From: Streptomyces sp. NBC_00425
GTDB taxonomy: Bacteria; Actinomycetota; Actinomycetes; Streptomycetales; Streptomycetaceae
Assembly: GCF_036030735.1 (NCBI RefSeq)
Contig: NZ_CP107928.1
Location: 1,364,001 to 1,428,000 of the forward strand
Direction: 5' to 3'
DNA: 64,000 nucleotides
Shown here: positions 24,867 to 34,361 of the stretch, in pieces
How the letters are laid out: each line of letters opens with the position of its first letter
How positions within the stretch are numbered: the stretch's first letter is position 1
Program-made: the position numbers and the translations under genes
Notes under the pieces: model-generated
Seen by the model: only the letters and a program-made list of their open reading frames with translations
What the model was told of the DNA's origin: nothing
The model's database searches: none

Positions 24867-24908
24867 GGTGGTGTGAGTCCTTACTGGGGAGGGCGGGGCG
24901 GATGATTC

Positions 24909-25901
24909 TCAGGCCGTCGGGGTCGAGGCTGCGGCTCTACGGCCCGCCCTCGCGACGGAGATCTGGCGTGCGACCCGGGGGCCGAGCACGGAGACGACGA
25001 GCAGGACGCCCGTGACGACGATCTGCGACTGGGCGGAGACGTTGAGGAGGCTCATCACGTTCTGCAGTGCGCCGAGGAGGAACACTCCCGCGATGGCGCC
25101 GCCCAACGTGCCCCTGCCGCCGTCGAAGTCGATGCCGCCGAGCAACACCGCGGCGACGACGGAGAGTTCGAGGCCGGTCGCGTTGTCGTAGCGGGCGCTG
25201 GCGTAGTGCAGGGCCCAGAAGATGCCGGTGAGGGAGGCCATCAGGCCGGTCACCGTGAACAGGATGAGCTTCTGCCGCTTGACGCGGACGCCGGCGAACC
25301 GGGCGGCCTCCTCGCTGGCGCCGGTCGCGAAGAGCGAGCGGCCGAACGGGGTGGCGTGCAGGACGACCACCGCGATCGCGAGCAGGACCACGAAGGGCAG
25401 GAACGCCTGCGGGAGGAAGCTGTCCCCGACCCTTCCGGCCGCGAAGTCCAGGTACTGGGTGGGGAAGTCGGTCACCGCGTCGGAGCCGAGCACGATCTGT
25501 GCGATGCCCCGGTAGGCGGCGAGGGTGCCGATGGTGACGGCGAGGGAGGGCAGGCCGAGGCGCGTCACGAGCAGACCGTTGACCAGTCCGCACACCACGC
25601 CCAGCAGCAGGCAGATCGGGATGATCGCCTCGATGGTCAGTCCCTGGTTCCACAGGGCGCCCATGACCGCGCCGGACAGGCCGGCCGTGGAGGCGACCGA
25701 GAGGTCGATCTCGCCGGAGACCACCAGCAGGGTCATCGGCAGGGCGATGAGCGCGATCGGCAGGGTGTTGCCGATCAGGAAGGACAGGTTCAGCGCGTTG
25801 CCGAAGCCGTCCACGAAGGAGAAGGAGAACAGCAGCAGGACGATCAGGAGGGCGCCCACGACGGTGTCCCAGCGGATCGCGCGGGCCAGGGACTCAGGCA
25901 C
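24909..25901 (-). CDS. rhaQ: L-rhamnose ABC transporter permease
   Basis: The 330-residue protein has about ten membrane helices and the BPD_transp_2 signature of ribose-type importers: VSGEIDLSVASTAGLSGA, TLAAYRGIAQI and LLGGIDFDGGRGTLGGA. It forms the membrane channel with RhaP. The GTG start overlaps the rhaP stop region by eight bases, so translation is coupled. A short Arg/Ala tail faces the cytoplasm. Confidence 0.9.
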   Translation of the reverse strand: MPESLARAIRWDTVVGALLIVLLLFSFSFVDGFGNALNLSFLIGNTLPIALIALPMTLLVVSGEIDLSVASTAGLSGAVMGALWNQGLTIEAIIPICLLLGVVCGLVNGLLVTRLGLPSLAVTIGTLAAYRGIAQIVLGSDAVTDFPTQYLDFAAGRVGDSFLPQAFLPFVVLLAIAVVVLHATPFGRSLFATGASEEAARFAGVRVKRQKLILFTVTGLMASLTGIFWALHYASARYDNATGLELSVVAAVLLGGIDFDGGRGTLGGAIAGVFLLGALQNVMSLLNVSAQSQIVVTGVLLVVSVLGPRVARQISVARAGRRAAASTPTA

Positions 25902-26961
25902 GGGCCTCTCCCTTCGCTACGGCCGGCACGGAGGCCGACTTCTTCTTCAGGGCGGACGCCACCCGCAGCGCCACGATCCGGTCGACCGCGATGGCCATCA
26001 GGAGCAGCACGCCGTTGATGGCGAGCACCCAGACCGAGCTGACGCCGAGGGCGGGCAGGACGCTGTTGATGGAGGTGAGGAGCAGGGCGCCGAGTGCTGC
26101 GCCGTAGACGCTGCCGGAGCCGCCGGTGAAGACGACGCCGCCGACCACGACCGCGCTGACGACGGTGAGTTCGTAGCCGTTGCCGGTCCCGGAGTCGACG
26201 TTGCCGAACCGGGCCAGGTACATGGCGCCGGCGAGCCCGGCGAGGCCGCCGCAGAACGTGTAGGCGGCGAGGATCCGCTTGCGGACCGGGATGCCGGCGA
26301 GCCGGGCGGCTTCGGGGTTGGAGCCGAGCGCGTACAGCTCGCGTCCGCTGCCGAAGTGCTTGAGGTAGTAGGCGGTCGCGATCAGGACGGCGACCGCGAT
26401 GAGCGCCAGCCACGGCACCGCCGAGAGGCCGCCGGAGCCAAAGTCGACGAAGGAGTCCGGCAGGTCGGCCGCGGTGATCTGCCGGGAGCCGACCCAGATG
26501 GAGTCGATGCCGCGGATGATGTAGAGCGTGCCGAGGGTGACGACCAGGGCGGGCACCTGACCGAGGCTGACCAGCAGGCCGTTGAGCAGCCCGAAGCCGA
26601 CGCCCAGCAGGACCGCCAGGGCGATCGCGATCACCGGGTTGCCGCCGCCCTGCAGACAGGTGCCTGCGGCGAAGGCGCTGATGCCGAGGGTGGAGCCGAC
26701 CGAGAGGTCGACGTTGCGGGTGATGACGACCAGCGACTGGCCGGTGGCGACCAGCACCAGGATGGTCGCGTTCAGCAGCAGGTCCTTGATGCCCTGCTCG
26801 GAGAGGAACTCGCTGTTGCCGGCCTGGGTGACGGCGATCATCGCCAGGAAGACGACCAGGATGGCGAGTTCGCGCATCTTGAAGACGCGGTCGACGAGCC
26901 GGGTGCCGCTGGATTTCGGCGTCCCGGCGACGGATGCCTCGTGGGGTGTGGTCACCGTCAT
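25894..26961 (-). CDS. rhaP: L-rhamnose ABC transporter permease
   Basis: The 355-residue protein is the second permease of the importer: a hydrophilic N-terminus, then about ten helices with [30 protein letters not shown] and [17 protein letters not shown], the signatures of the ribose/rhamnose permease family. Its ATG overlaps the rhaT stop (ATGA), and its 3' end overlaps rhaQ, so rhaTPQ are translationally coupled. Confidence 0.9.
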   Translation of the reverse strand: MTVTTPHEASVAGTPKSSGTRLVDRVFKMRELAILVVFLAMIAVTQAGNSEFLSEQGIKDLLLNATILVLVATGQSLVVITRNVDLSVGSTLGISAFAAGTCLQGGGNPVIAIALAVLLGVGFGLLNGLLVSLGQVPALVVTLGTLYIIRGIDSIWVGSRQITAADLPDSFVDFGSGGLSAVPWLALIAVAVLIATAYYLKHFGSGRELYALGSNPEAARLAGIPVRKRILAAYTFCGGLAGLAGAMYLARFGNVDSGTGNGYELTVVSAVVVGGVVFTGGSGSVYGAALGALLLTSINSVLPALGVSSVWVLAINGVLLLMAIAVDRIVALRVASALKKKSASVPAVAKGEARA

Positions 26962-28475
26962 GCGGCGGCCCTCCCGGTGGCTGCGGCCATCACGGTTTCC
27001 TCGGTGGCGTCGGTGCGGGCGATCTCGGCGGCGAGCCGGCCCTCGTGCATCACCAGCACGCGGTCGGCCATGCCGAGGATCTCGGGCAGGTCGGAGGAGA
27101 TCATCAGGACCGCGACCCCGTCGGCGGCCAGCTCGCTCAGCAGTCGGTGGACCTCGGCCTTGGTGCCGACGTCGATGCCGCGCGTCGGCTCGTCGACGAT
27201 CAGCACCTTCGGGCCGGTGGCCAGCCATTTGGCGAGCACGACCTTCTGCTGGTTGCCGCCGGAGAGGGTGTTGACGCTGTCGGCGATCCGGGCGTACTTC
27301 ACCTGGAGCTTGACCGCCCAGTCGAGGGAGCGGCTGCGTTCGGCGCCGCGGTCCATCAGTCCGGCCTTCACCGTGGTGCGCAGACCGGTGAGGCCGATGT
27401 TGCGCTCGATGGACATGTCCATCACCAGGCCCTGGGCGCGCCGGTCCTCGGGGACCAGGGCGAGGCCCGCGGACATCGCGGTGGACGGGGCCCCGTTGGT
27501 GAGCGGACGGCCGTCCACCGAGACCTCGCCGGCGTCCCATCGGTCGATGCCGAAGACCGCGCGGGCGACCTCGGTGCGCCCGGCGCCGACGAGTCCGGCG
27601 AGGCCGACGATCTCGCCGCGCCGGACCTCGAAGGACACGTCGGTGAAGACGCCCTCGCGGGTCAGCCGGCGCACGCTCAGGGCGACTTCGCCCGGTGTGA
27701 CGTCCTGCTTGGGGTAGAGCTCGTCGAGATCGCGGCCGACCATCCGGCGGACGAGGTCGTCCTCGGTCATGCCCTCGATCGGCTCGCCGGCGATCCACGC
27801 TCCGTCGCGCAGGGTGGTCACCCGCTGGCAGATCTCGAAGATCTCCTCCAGCCGGTGTGAGATGAACAGCACGGCCGCGCCCTGTTCACGCAGGGTGCGC
27901 ACGACGCCGAACAGCCGGGCGACCTCGCTGCCGGTGAGGGCGGCGGTGGGCTCGTCCATGATCAGGACGCGGGCGTCGAAGGAGAGCGCCTTGGCGATCT
28001 CGACGATCTGCTGGTCGGCGATGGACAGTCCGCGTGCCGGGCGCTCGGGGTCGAGGTCGACGCCGAGGCGCTGCATCAGGGCGGCGGTGGCGGCGTGGGT
28101 GGCCTTGTGGTCGATGCGGCGAAGGGCCCGCCGGGGCTGGCGGCCCATGAAGATGTTCTCGGCGATCGACAGGTCGGGGAAGAGCGTGGGCTCCTGGTAG
28201 ATCACCGCGATTCCGGCGTCGCGGGCGTCGCCGGGACCGTGGAAGACGACGGGCTCGCCGTCGAGCAGCACCCGGCCGGCGTCCGGTCGGTGCACCCCCG
28301 CAAGGGTCTTGATCAAGGTCGACTTGCCCGCGCCGTTCTCGCCGGCGAGGGCGTGTACCTCGCCGGGGAACAGCTCCAGGGAGACGCCCCGCAGGGCGCG
28401 TACGGCTCCGAAGGACTTGCTCACGTCCCTCAGTGCCAGCACCGGGGCCGGTCCCGTGTCGGACGGGTGGGTCAT
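26958..28475 (-). CDS. rhaT: L-rhamnose ABC transporter ATP-binding protein (two ABC domains)
   Basis: The 505-residue protein holds two tandem ABC domains as in ribose-type importers. Domain 1 has Walker [10 protein letters not shown], signature GLSIADQQ and Walker [12 protein letters not shown]. Domain 2 has a degenerate Walker A (GLVGAGRTE), signature LSGGNQQKV and Walker [13 protein letters not shown]. It drives uptake through RhaPQ. The name follows rhizobial usage and is not the enteric RhaT symporter. GAGGAG lies six bases before the chosen ATG; a longer reading frame would run through the LacI-type operator and is rejected. It is the first gene of the minus-strand operon. Confidence 0.9.
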   Translation of the reverse strand: MTHPSDTGPAPVLALRDVSKSFGAVRALRGVSLELFPGEVHALAGENGAGKSTLIKTLAGVHRPDAGRVLLDGEPVVFHGPGDARDAGIAVIYQEPTLFPDLSIAENIFMGRQPRRALRRIDHKATHAATAALMQRLGVDLDPERPARGLSIADQQIVEIAKALSFDARVLIMDEPTAALTGSEVARLFGVVRTLREQGAAVLFISHRLEEIFEICQRVTTLRDGAWIAGEPIEGMTEDDLVRRMVGRDLDELYPKQDVTPGEVALSVRRLTREGVFTDVSFEVRRGEIVGLAGLVGAGRTEVARAVFGIDRWDAGEVSVDGRPLTNGAPSTAMSAGLALVPEDRRAQGLVMDMSIERNIGLTGLRTTVKAGLMDRGAERSRSLDWAVKLQVKYARIADSVNTLSGGNQQKVVLAKWLATGPKVLIVDEPTRGIDVGTKAEVHRLLSELAADGVAVLMISSDLPEILGMADRVLVMHEGRLAAEIARTDATEETVMAAATGRAAA

Positions 28476-28531
28476 GGGTGGCTCCTCGACGACGGCCGCG
28501 GGCCGGGCCGCTCGGGGCCGCCGCGGTGTCG

Positions 28532-28543
28532 TGAAAGGTTTCA
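28532..28543. promoter_or_regulatory. LacI-type operator 1 (rhaT side)
   Basis: TGAAAGGTTTCA is a palindrome except for its two central bases, the classic LacI-family form. It covers about +8 to +19 of the predicted rhaT transcript. Confidence 0.75.
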
Positions 28544-28557
28544 ACTGGATGGCCGGG

Positions 28558-28587
28558 ACGTTAGGCATCCCGGGCATGTCACGTCAA
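28558..28587 (-). promoter_or_regulatory. Promoter of the rhaTPQSM operon
   Basis: Read on the minus strand, TTGACG (28587-28582) and TAACGT (28563-28558) are 18 bp apart. Transcription would start near 28551, upstream of operator 1. Confidence 0.7.
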
Positions 28588-28597
28588 TGGGTACGTG

Positions 28598-28612
28598 TCG
28601 AAAACTTTTCGA
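28598..28612. promoter_or_regulatory. LacI-type operator 2 (between the divergent promoters)
   Basis: TCGAAAACTTTTCGA is a perfect 15-bp palindrome centred on C, unusually AT-rich for this genome. It lies just upstream of the rhaT -35 element and about 50 bp upstream of the rhaI -35 element. Confidence 0.75.
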
Positions 28613-28661
28613 TACCCGAAGGTCACGCATGGGTCACGGTGAACACGCCGGACCCGGGGGG

Positions 28662-28690
28662 TTGACACCCGTTCGGCTGGCTCATAGCTT
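28662..28690 (+). promoter_or_regulatory. Promoter of the rhaI-rhaEW-rhaB operon
   Basis: TTGACA (28662-28667) and TAGCTT (28685-28690) are 17 bp apart, close to the consensus for the main vegetative sigma factor. Transcription would start near 28697. Confidence 0.8.
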
Positions 28691-28697
28691 CCCGTTC

Positions 28698-28709
28698 TGA
28701 ATCGTTTCA
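28698..28709. promoter_or_regulatory. LacI-type operator 3 (rhaI start site)
   Basis: TGAATCGTTTCA differs from the ideal TGAAACGTTTCA palindrome by one base and begins at the predicted transcription start of rhaI, a position where a bound repressor would block initiation. Confidence 0.75.
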
Positions 28710-28749
28710 TCCGGGGGTCGATCCCGGACTGATGTCACAGGAGCCCGAA

Positions 28750-29910
28750 GTGACCGACCTCGTCGCCGTGAAGGCCGCGCTGAAGACCCAGGCCGTCGAG
28801 ACGCCGTCATGGGCGTACGGGAACTCGGGGACCCGTTTCAAGGTGTTCGCCCAGGAGGGGGTTCCGCGCACCCCGCAGGAGAAACTGGACGACGCGGCCC
28901 AGGTGCACGCGGTCACCGGGGCGGCCCCGACGGTCGCGCTGCACATCCCCTGGGACAAGGTGGAGGACTACTCCGCGCTCGCGAAGCACGCGCAGGACCG
29001 CGGCCTGAAGCTGGGAGCCGTCAACTCCAACACCTTCCAGGACGACGCCTACAAGCTGGGCAGCATATGCCACCCGGAGGCGGCGGTGCGCCGCAAGGCC
29101 GTCGACCACCTGCTCGAGTGCGTCGACATCATGGACGCGACCGGTTCCACCGACCTGAAGCTGTGGTTCGCGGACGGCACGAACTATCCGGGCCAGGACG
29201 ATCTCCGCGCGCGCCAGGACCGGCTCGCGGAAGGCCTCGCCGAGGTGTACGGGCGGCTCGGCGACGGGCAGCGGATGCTGCTGGAGTACAAGTTCTTCGA
29301 GCCGGCGTTCTACGCGACGGACGTCCCGGACTGGGGCACGGCGTACGCGCACTGTCTGAAGCTGGGCCCCAAGGCGCAGGTCGTGGTCGACACCGGGCAC
29401 CACGCGCCCGGAACCAACATCGAGTTCATCGTCGCCACACTGCTGCGCGAGGGAAAACTCGGCGGGTTCGACTTCAACTCCCGGTTCTACGCCGACGACG
29501 ACCTGATGGTGGGCGCGGCGGACCCCTTCCAGCTGTTCCGGATCATGTACGAGGTGGTGCGTGGCGGCGGCTTCACCTCCGACGTGGCGTTCATGCTCGA
29601 CCAGTGCCACAACATCGAGGCCAAGATCCCGGCGATCATCCGCTCCGTGATGAACGTCCAGGAGGCGACGGCCAAGGCGCTGCTCGTCGACGCCCCGGCC
29701 CTGGCCGCCGCCCAGGCCTGCGGCGACGTGCTGGAGGCCAACGCCGTCCTGATGGACGCGTACAACACGGACGTACGGCCGCTGCTGCGCGAGGTGCGCG
29801 AGGAGAGCGGGCTGAACCCCGACCCCATCGCCGCCTACCGCGCGTCCGGGTGGGCGCAGAAGATCGTCGCCGAGCGGGTGGGAGGGGAACAGGCCGGTTG
29901 GGGCGCGTAG
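28750..29910 (+). CDS. rhaI: L-rhamnose isomerase
   Basis: The 386-residue protein is the Pseudomonas stutzeri/actinobacterial type of L-rhamnose isomerase (a xylose-isomerase-like TIM barrel): [14 protein letters not shown] near residue 20, [35 protein letters not shown] and [13 protein letters not shown] hold the expected metal-binding Glu, Asp and His. It converts L-rhamnose to L-rhamnulose. I chose GTG because AGGAG lies six bases before it; the ATG six codons upstream lacks a ribosome site. It is first in the plus-strand operon and is driven by the promoter with operator 3. Confidence 0.93.
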   Translation: MTDLVAVKAALKTQAVETPSWAYGNSGTRFKVFAQEGVPRTPQEKLDDAAQVHAVTGAAPTVALHIPWDKVEDYSALAKHAQDRGLKLGAVNSNTFQDDAYKLGSICHPEAAVRRKAVDHLLECVDIMDATGSTDLKLWFADGTNYPGQDDLRARQDRLAEGLAEVYGRLGDGQRMLLEYKFFEPAFYATDVPDWGTAYAHCLKLGPKAQVVVDTGHHAPGTNIEFIVATLLREGKLGGFDFNSRFYADDDLMVGAADPFQLFRIMYEVVRGGGFTSDVAFMLDQCHNIEAKIPAIIRSVMNVQEATAKALLVDAPALAAAQACGDVLEANAVLMDAYNTDVRPLLREVREESGLNPDPIAAYRASGWAQKIVAERVGGEQAGWGA

Positions 29911-30050
29911 CCGTCCGCCGCCGCCACCTGCTCGTCGCGGACCGCGGGCCCGTCGTGGCCGGCCGACCCGGCGGCGGAACCGCATCGCCGACACCACCCC
30001 GCGCCCCCCGGGGCGCTTCGTCACCCGCGTTCGAGAAGTAAGGACTCCGC

Positions 30051-32090
30051 ATGACCACCCACCCCGAAGCCGCCGCTCTCCTCGCCCGGTCGAACCGGCT
30101 CGGCGCCGATCCCCGCAACACGAACTACGCCGGCGGCAACACGTCAGCGAAGGGCTCCGACACGGACCCCGTCACCGGCGGGGACGTCGAGCTGATGTGG
30201 GTGAAGGGGTCGGGCGGCGACCTCGGCACGCTCACCGGGGCCGGACTGGCCGTGCTGCGCCTGGACCGGCTGCGGGCGCTGCGGGACGTCTACCCGGGGG
30301 TCGAGCGCGAGGACGAGATGGTCGCCGCGTTCGACTACTGCCTGCACGGCAAGGGCGGGGCGGCGCCTTCCATCGACACCGCGATGCACGGACTGGTCGA
30401 CGCCCCGCACGTCGACCACCTCCACCCGGACTCCGGCATCGCGCTCGCCTGCGCCGCCGACGGGGAGAAGCTGACCGCGGAGTGCTTCGGCGACGCGGTC
30501 GCCTGGGCGCCGTGGCGGCGGCCCGGGTTCCAGCTGGGCCTGGACATCGCCGCCATCAAGGCGGCCAACCCGCAGGCGATCGGCGTGATCCTCGGCGGCC
30601 ACGGCATCACCGCCTGGGGCGACAGCGCCGAGGAGTGCGAGCGCAACTCGCTGCACATCATCCGCACCGCCGAGGCGTTCCTCGCCGACAAGGGCAGGAC
30701 CGAACCCCTCGGGCCCGTCCTCGAGGGCTACGGCCCGCTGCCCGAGGGCGAGCGCCGGAAGCGGGCGGCCGCGCTCGCGCCGTACGTGCGGGCGATCGCC
30801 TCACAGGACCGGCCGCAGGTCGGGCACTTCGACGACTCGGACGTCGTCCTCGACTTCACCGCGCGGGCCGAGCACCCGCGGCTCGCCGCGCTCGGCACCT
30901 CCTGCCCCGACCACTTCCTGCGCACCAAGGTGCGGCCGCTGGTCCTGGACCTGCCGCCGACCGTAACGCTGGAGGACGCAGTGGCCCGGCTCGGCGAGCT
31001 GCACACCGCCTACCGCGAGGAGTACGCCGCCTACTACGCGCGGCACGCCGAGCCCGGCTCCCCCGCGATGCGCGGCGCCGACCCGGCGATCGTGCTGGTG
31101 CCGGGCGTGGGCATGTTCTCCTTCGGCAAGGACAAGCAGACCGCCCGGGTGGCCGGCGAGTTCTACGTCAACGCGATCAACGTGATGCGGGGCGCCGAGG
31201 CGGTGTCCTCGTACACGCCGATCGAGGAGTCGGAGAAGTTCCGCATCGAGTACTGGGCGCTCGAGGAGGCCAAGCTCCAGCGGATGCCGAAGCCCAGGCC
31301 GCTCGCCACCCGGGTCGCCCTGGTGACGGGAGGCGGCAGCGGGATCGGCAAGGCGATCGCACGCCGGCTGGCCGCCGAGGGCGCCTGTGTGGTCGTGGCC
31401 GACCTGAACGGCGCGAACGCAGCCGCCGTCGCCGAGGAGCTCGGCGGACCCGACAAGGCCGTCGCGGTCACCGTCGACGTGACGTCCGAGGAGCAGATCG
31501 CCGCCGCGTTCGAGGCCGCCGCGCTCGCCTTCGGCGGGGTCGACCTGGTCGTCAACAACGCCGGCATCTCGATCTCCAAGCCGCTGCTGGAGACGTCGGC
31601 GAAGGACTGGGACCTCCAGCACGACATCATGGCCCGCGGGTCCTTCCTCGTCTCGCGCGAGGCGGCGCGCACGATGATCGCGCAGCGCCTCGGCGGCGAC
31701 ATCGTCTACATCGCCTCGAAGAACGCCGTCTTCGCCGGGCCCAACAACATCGCCTACTCCGCCACCAAGGCCGACCAGGCCCACCAGGTGCGGCTGCTCG
31801 CGGCCGAACTGGGCGAGCACGGCATCCGCGTCAACGGGGTCAACCCCGACGGCGTGGTGCGCGGCTCGGGCATCTTCGCCGGCGGCTGGGGAGCCCAGCG
31901 GGCCGCCACCTACGGCATCGAGGAGGAGAAGCTGGGCGAGTTCTACGCGCAGCGGACCATCCTCAAGCGCGAGGTGCTGCCCGAGCACGTGGCCAACGCC
32001 GTGTTCGCGCTGACCGGCGGCGAGCTCACCCACACCACCGGACTGCACGTCCCCGTCGACGCGGGTGTGGCGGCCGCGTTCCTCCGGTGA
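30051..32090 (+). CDS. rhaEW: Bifunctional L-rhamnulose-1-phosphate aldolase / L-lactaldehyde dehydrogenase
   Basis: A 679-residue fusion. Residues 1-400 are a class II aldolase/adducin domain with ARSNRLGADPRNTNYAGGNTS and the zinc ligands HVDHLHPD at about 120-125. Residues 415-679 are a short-chain dehydrogenase with TGGGSGIGKAI near 425, NNAGISIS, and catalytic Tyr569/Lys573 in YSATKADQ. The first half splits L-rhamnulose 1-phosphate to DHAP and L-lactaldehyde; the second oxidises the lactaldehyde to L-lactate. This arrangement is known as RhaEW. It ends in a GTGA overlap with rhaB. The lutABC genes that follow can then oxidise the lactate. Confidence 0.92.
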   Translation: MTTHPEAAALLARSNRLGADPRNTNYAGGNTSAKGSDTDPVTGGDVELMWVKGSGGDLGTLTGAGLAVLRLDRLRALRDVYPGVEREDEMVAAFDYCLHGKGGAAPSIDTAMHGLVDAPHVDHLHPDSGIALACAADGEKLTAECFGDAVAWAPWRRPGFQLGLDIAAIKAANPQAIGVILGGHGITAWGDSAEECERNSLHIIRTAEAFLADKGRTEPLGPVLEGYGPLPEGERRKRAAALAPYVRAIASQDRPQVGHFDDSDVVLDFTARAEHPRLAALGTSCPDHFLRTKVRPLVLDLPPTVTLEDAVARLGELHTAYREEYAAYYARHAEPGSPAMRGADPAIVLVPGVGMFSFGKDKQTARVAGEFYVNAINVMRGAEAVSSYTPIEESEKFRIEYWALEEAKLQRMPKPRPLATRVALVTGGGSGIGKAIARRLAAEGACVVVADLNGANAAAVAEELGGPDKAVAVTVDVTSEEQIAAAFEAAALAFGGVDLVVNNAGISISKPLLETSAKDWDLQHDIMARGSFLVSREAARTMIAQRLGGDIVYIASKNAVFAGPNNIAYSATKADQAHQVRLLAAELGEHGIRVNGVNPDGVVRGSGIFAGGWGAQRAATYGIEEEKLGEFYAQRTILKREVLPEHVANAVFALTGGELTHTTGLHVPVDAGVAAAFLR

Positions 32091-33532
32091 CGGCCGTGCG
32101 GCCGTACGCCGCCGTCGACCTCGGCGCGTCGAGCGGGCGCGTCATGGTCGGCCGCGTCGGACCCGACACGCTGGAGCTGACCGAGGCGCACCGCTTCGCC
32201 AACCGCCCGGTCCGCCTCCCCGAGGGGCTGCGCTGGGACGTGCTGTCCCTGTACGCGGGAGTGCTGGACGGGCTGCGCGCGGCGGGCGACGTCGACTCCG
32301 TCGGCATCGACAGCTGGGCCGTGGACTACGGTCTGCTGGACGCCGACGGGGCGCTGCTCGGCAACCCCGTGCACTACCGGGACGCGCGCACCGACGGCGT
32401 CGCCGAGAAGGTGTGGGCGAGCGTGCCGGCGGCCGAGCTGTACGCGGCGACCGGTCTGCAGTACGCGCCGTTCAACACGCTCTACCAGCTGACGGCCGCC
32501 GCCTCCACGGGGCAGCTGGCGCAGGCGCGGCGGCTGCTGCTCATCCCCGACCTGCTGGCGTACTGGCTGACGGGCGAGCAGGGCACGGAGCTGACGAACG
32601 CCTCGACGACGCAGCTGATCGACCCCCGTACCGGCGGCTGGGCGCACGCCGTCGCCGACCGGCTCGGGATCGACCTCACCCTGTTCGCCCCGCTGCGGCG
32701 GCCCGGCGACCCGGCGGGACTGCTGCGGGACCGGGTGCTGGAGGAGACGGGCCTCACCGGGCCGGTGCCGCTGACCACGGTCGGCTCGCACGACACCGCG
32801 TCGGCCGTGGCGGCCGTCCCGGCCGTCGACGAGCGGTTCGCCTACATCTGCACCGGCACCTGGTCGCTGGCCGGCCTGGAGCTCATGGCGCCCGTGCTCA
32901 CCGAGGAGAGCCGCGCCGCCAACTTCACCAACGAGCTGGGGCTCGACGGCACGGTCCGCTATCTGCGCAACATCATGGGACTGTGGCTGCTCCAGGAGTG
33001 CATGCGCGCCTGGGACCACCCCGACCTGGCGGAACTGCTGCGGGACGCGGCGGCGGCGCCCGCGCTGCGCTCGGTCGTGGACGCGGGGGACGCGGTCTTC
33101 CTGCCGCCCGGGCGGATGCCGGAGCGGATCGCCGAGGCCTGCCGCGCCTCGGGGCAGCCGGTTCCGGGCACCCCCGGCGAGATCACCCGCTGCATCCTCG
33201 ACTCCCTGGCCCTGGCGCACCGCAGGGCGATCGACGAGGCCCAGCGGTTGGCCGGCCATGCCGTCGACGTGGTCCACATCGTCGGCGGCGGCACCCGCAA
33301 CACGCTGCTGTGCCAGCTCACCGCCGACGCCTGCGGACTGCCGGTGGTGGCCGGTCCGACGGAGGCGGCAGCGCTCGGCAACGTGCTCGTCCAGGCCCGG
33401 TCCCACGGGCTGGTCGGCGACCGCGCCGACATGCGCCGGCTGCTCGCCCGCACCCAGCCGCTGACACGCTACGAGCCGCGCGGCGACGCGGAGCGGTGGC
33501 GGGAGGCGCAGGCTCGTCTCGCCACACGGTGA
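32087..33532 (+). CDS. rhaB: L-rhamnulokinase
   Basis: The 481-residue FGGY-family kinase has the N-terminal phosphate motif VDLGASSGRVMVG, IDSWAVDYG, the sugar-binding TGLQYAPFNTLYQ, GSHDTASAV with the catalytic Asp, CTGTWSLAG and HIVGGGTRN. It phosphorylates L-rhamnulose at C1 with ATP. The GTG start overlaps the rhaEW stop codon (GTGA), so the two are translationally coupled and the kinase product feeds the aldolase of the same operon. Confidence 0.93.
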   Translation: MTAVRPYAAVDLGASSGRVMVGRVGPDTLELTEAHRFANRPVRLPEGLRWDVLSLYAGVLDGLRAAGDVDSVGIDSWAVDYGLLDADGALLGNPVHYRDARTDGVAEKVWASVPAAELYAATGLQYAPFNTLYQLTAAASTGQLAQARRLLLIPDLLAYWLTGEQGTELTNASTTQLIDPRTGGWAHAVADRLGIDLTLFAPLRRPGDPAGLLRDRVLEETGLTGPVPLTTVGSHDTASAVAAVPAVDERFAYICTGTWSLAGLELMAPVLTEESRAANFTNELGLDGTVRYLRNIMGLWLLQECMRAWDHPDLAELLRDAAAAPALRSVVDAGDAVFLPPGRMPERIAEACRASGQPVPGTPGEITRCILDSLALAHRRAIDEAQRLAGHAVDVVHIVGGGTRNTLLCQLTADACGLPVVAGPTEAAALGNVLVQARSHGLVGDRADMRRLLARTQPLTRYEPRGDAERWREAQARLATR

Positions 33533-33564
33533 GACGGGGTCTCCCCCGGAGCTCCATGGCGGGC

Positions 33565-33585
33565 TACTCTTCATTCATCCGATGA
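33565..33585 (+). promoter_or_regulatory. Possible lutABC promoter/operator
   Basis: TACTCT (33565-33570) could be a -10 element; five bases later lies TCATCCGATGA (33575-33585), an 11-bp perfect palindrome like those bound by GntR/FadR-type regulators. It covers the expected start site, 21 bp before the lutA start. No good -35 is seen. Confidence 0.45.
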
Positions 33586-33605
33586 CCGACCCTCAAGGAG
33601 CCGCG

Positions 33606-34361
33606 ATGCGTGTCGCCCTGTTCCTGACCTGTGTCAACGACACGCTCTATCCGGATACCGGCCGCGCCGTGGTGAAACTGCTGACCAGGCTGGGCATCGA
33701 CGTCGACTTCCCGATGGCGCAGACCTGCTGCGGACAGGCCCACTACAACACCGGCTACCGCCATGAGGCCGAACCGCTCGCCCGGCATTTCTCCGATGTC
33801 TTCGGCGAGTACGAGGCGATCGTGACTCCGTCGGGATCCTGCGGGGCGATGGTGCGGGAGCTGTATCCGCGGATGGGCGAGCGAGCCCGGGCGGAGGGGC
33901 GCGGGGACACGCTCGCCGCGACCCTCGCCCCGGTGGTCCCGAAGACGTACGAGCTCACCGAGTTCCTGGTGGACGTGCTCGGGGTGACCGACGTCGGCGC
34001 GTACTACCCGCACACGGTGACCTACCACCCGACCTGTCACGGGTTGCGCTCACTGGGGCTCGGGGACCGGCCCCGACGGCTGCTCCAGGCGGTCAAGGGG
34101 CTCGAGCTCGCGGAACTGCCGGGCGCCGACGAGTGCTGCGGCTTCGGCGGCACGTTCGCGCTGAAGAACTCCGACGTCTCGGCGGCGATGGGCGCCGACA
34201 AGGTGCGAAGCGCCGAGTCGACGGGCGCGGAGGTGCTGTGCGCGGCCGACAACTCCTGTCTGATGCACATCGGCGGGACCATGGCCCGGCTGCGGACCGG
34301 GATGCGGCCGGTGCACATCGCGGAGATCCTGGCGAGCACGGAAACGGAGCCGGCGCTGTGA
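33606..34361 (+). CDS. lutA: L-lactate utilisation protein LutA (CCG domain)
   Basis: The 251-residue protein has two cysteine-rich CCG domains (QTCCGQAHYNTGYR near residue 40, DECCGFGGTFALKN near residue 180) that bind iron-sulfur or heterodisulfide-reductase-like cofactors. It is part of the LutABC complex that oxidises L-lactate to pyruvate and passes electrons onward. AAGGAG lies six bases before the ATG. It is 73 bp after rhaB on the same strand and overlaps lutB by GTGA. It connects rhamnose breakdown, which yields lactate, with central metabolism. Confidence 0.93.
   Translation: MRVALFLTCVNDTLYPDTGRAVVKLLTRLGIDVDFPMAQTCCGQAHYNTGYRHEAEPLARHFSDVFGEYEAIVTPSGSCGAMVRELYPRMGERARAEGRGDTLAATLAPVVPKTYELTEFLVDVLGVTDVGAYYPHTVTYHPTCHGLRSLGLGDRPRRLLQAVKGLELAELPGADECCGFGGTFALKNSDVSAAMGADKVRSAESTGAEVLCAADNSCLMHIGGTMARLRTGMRPVHIAEILASTETEPAL

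Noticed and set aside
28476..28577. Extension of RhaT to an upstream in-frame start
   Set aside because: The extra 34 codons run through the LacI operator and the transcribed leader, while the inner ATG has GAGGAG at correct spacing.
30197..33532. A very long plus-strand open frame (over 1100 codons) across rhaEW and rhaB
   Set aside because: Its first part is Arg/Gly/Pro-rich and out of frame with RhaEW; only the final part is a real protein, RhaB, which has its own GTG start overlapping the rhaEW stop.
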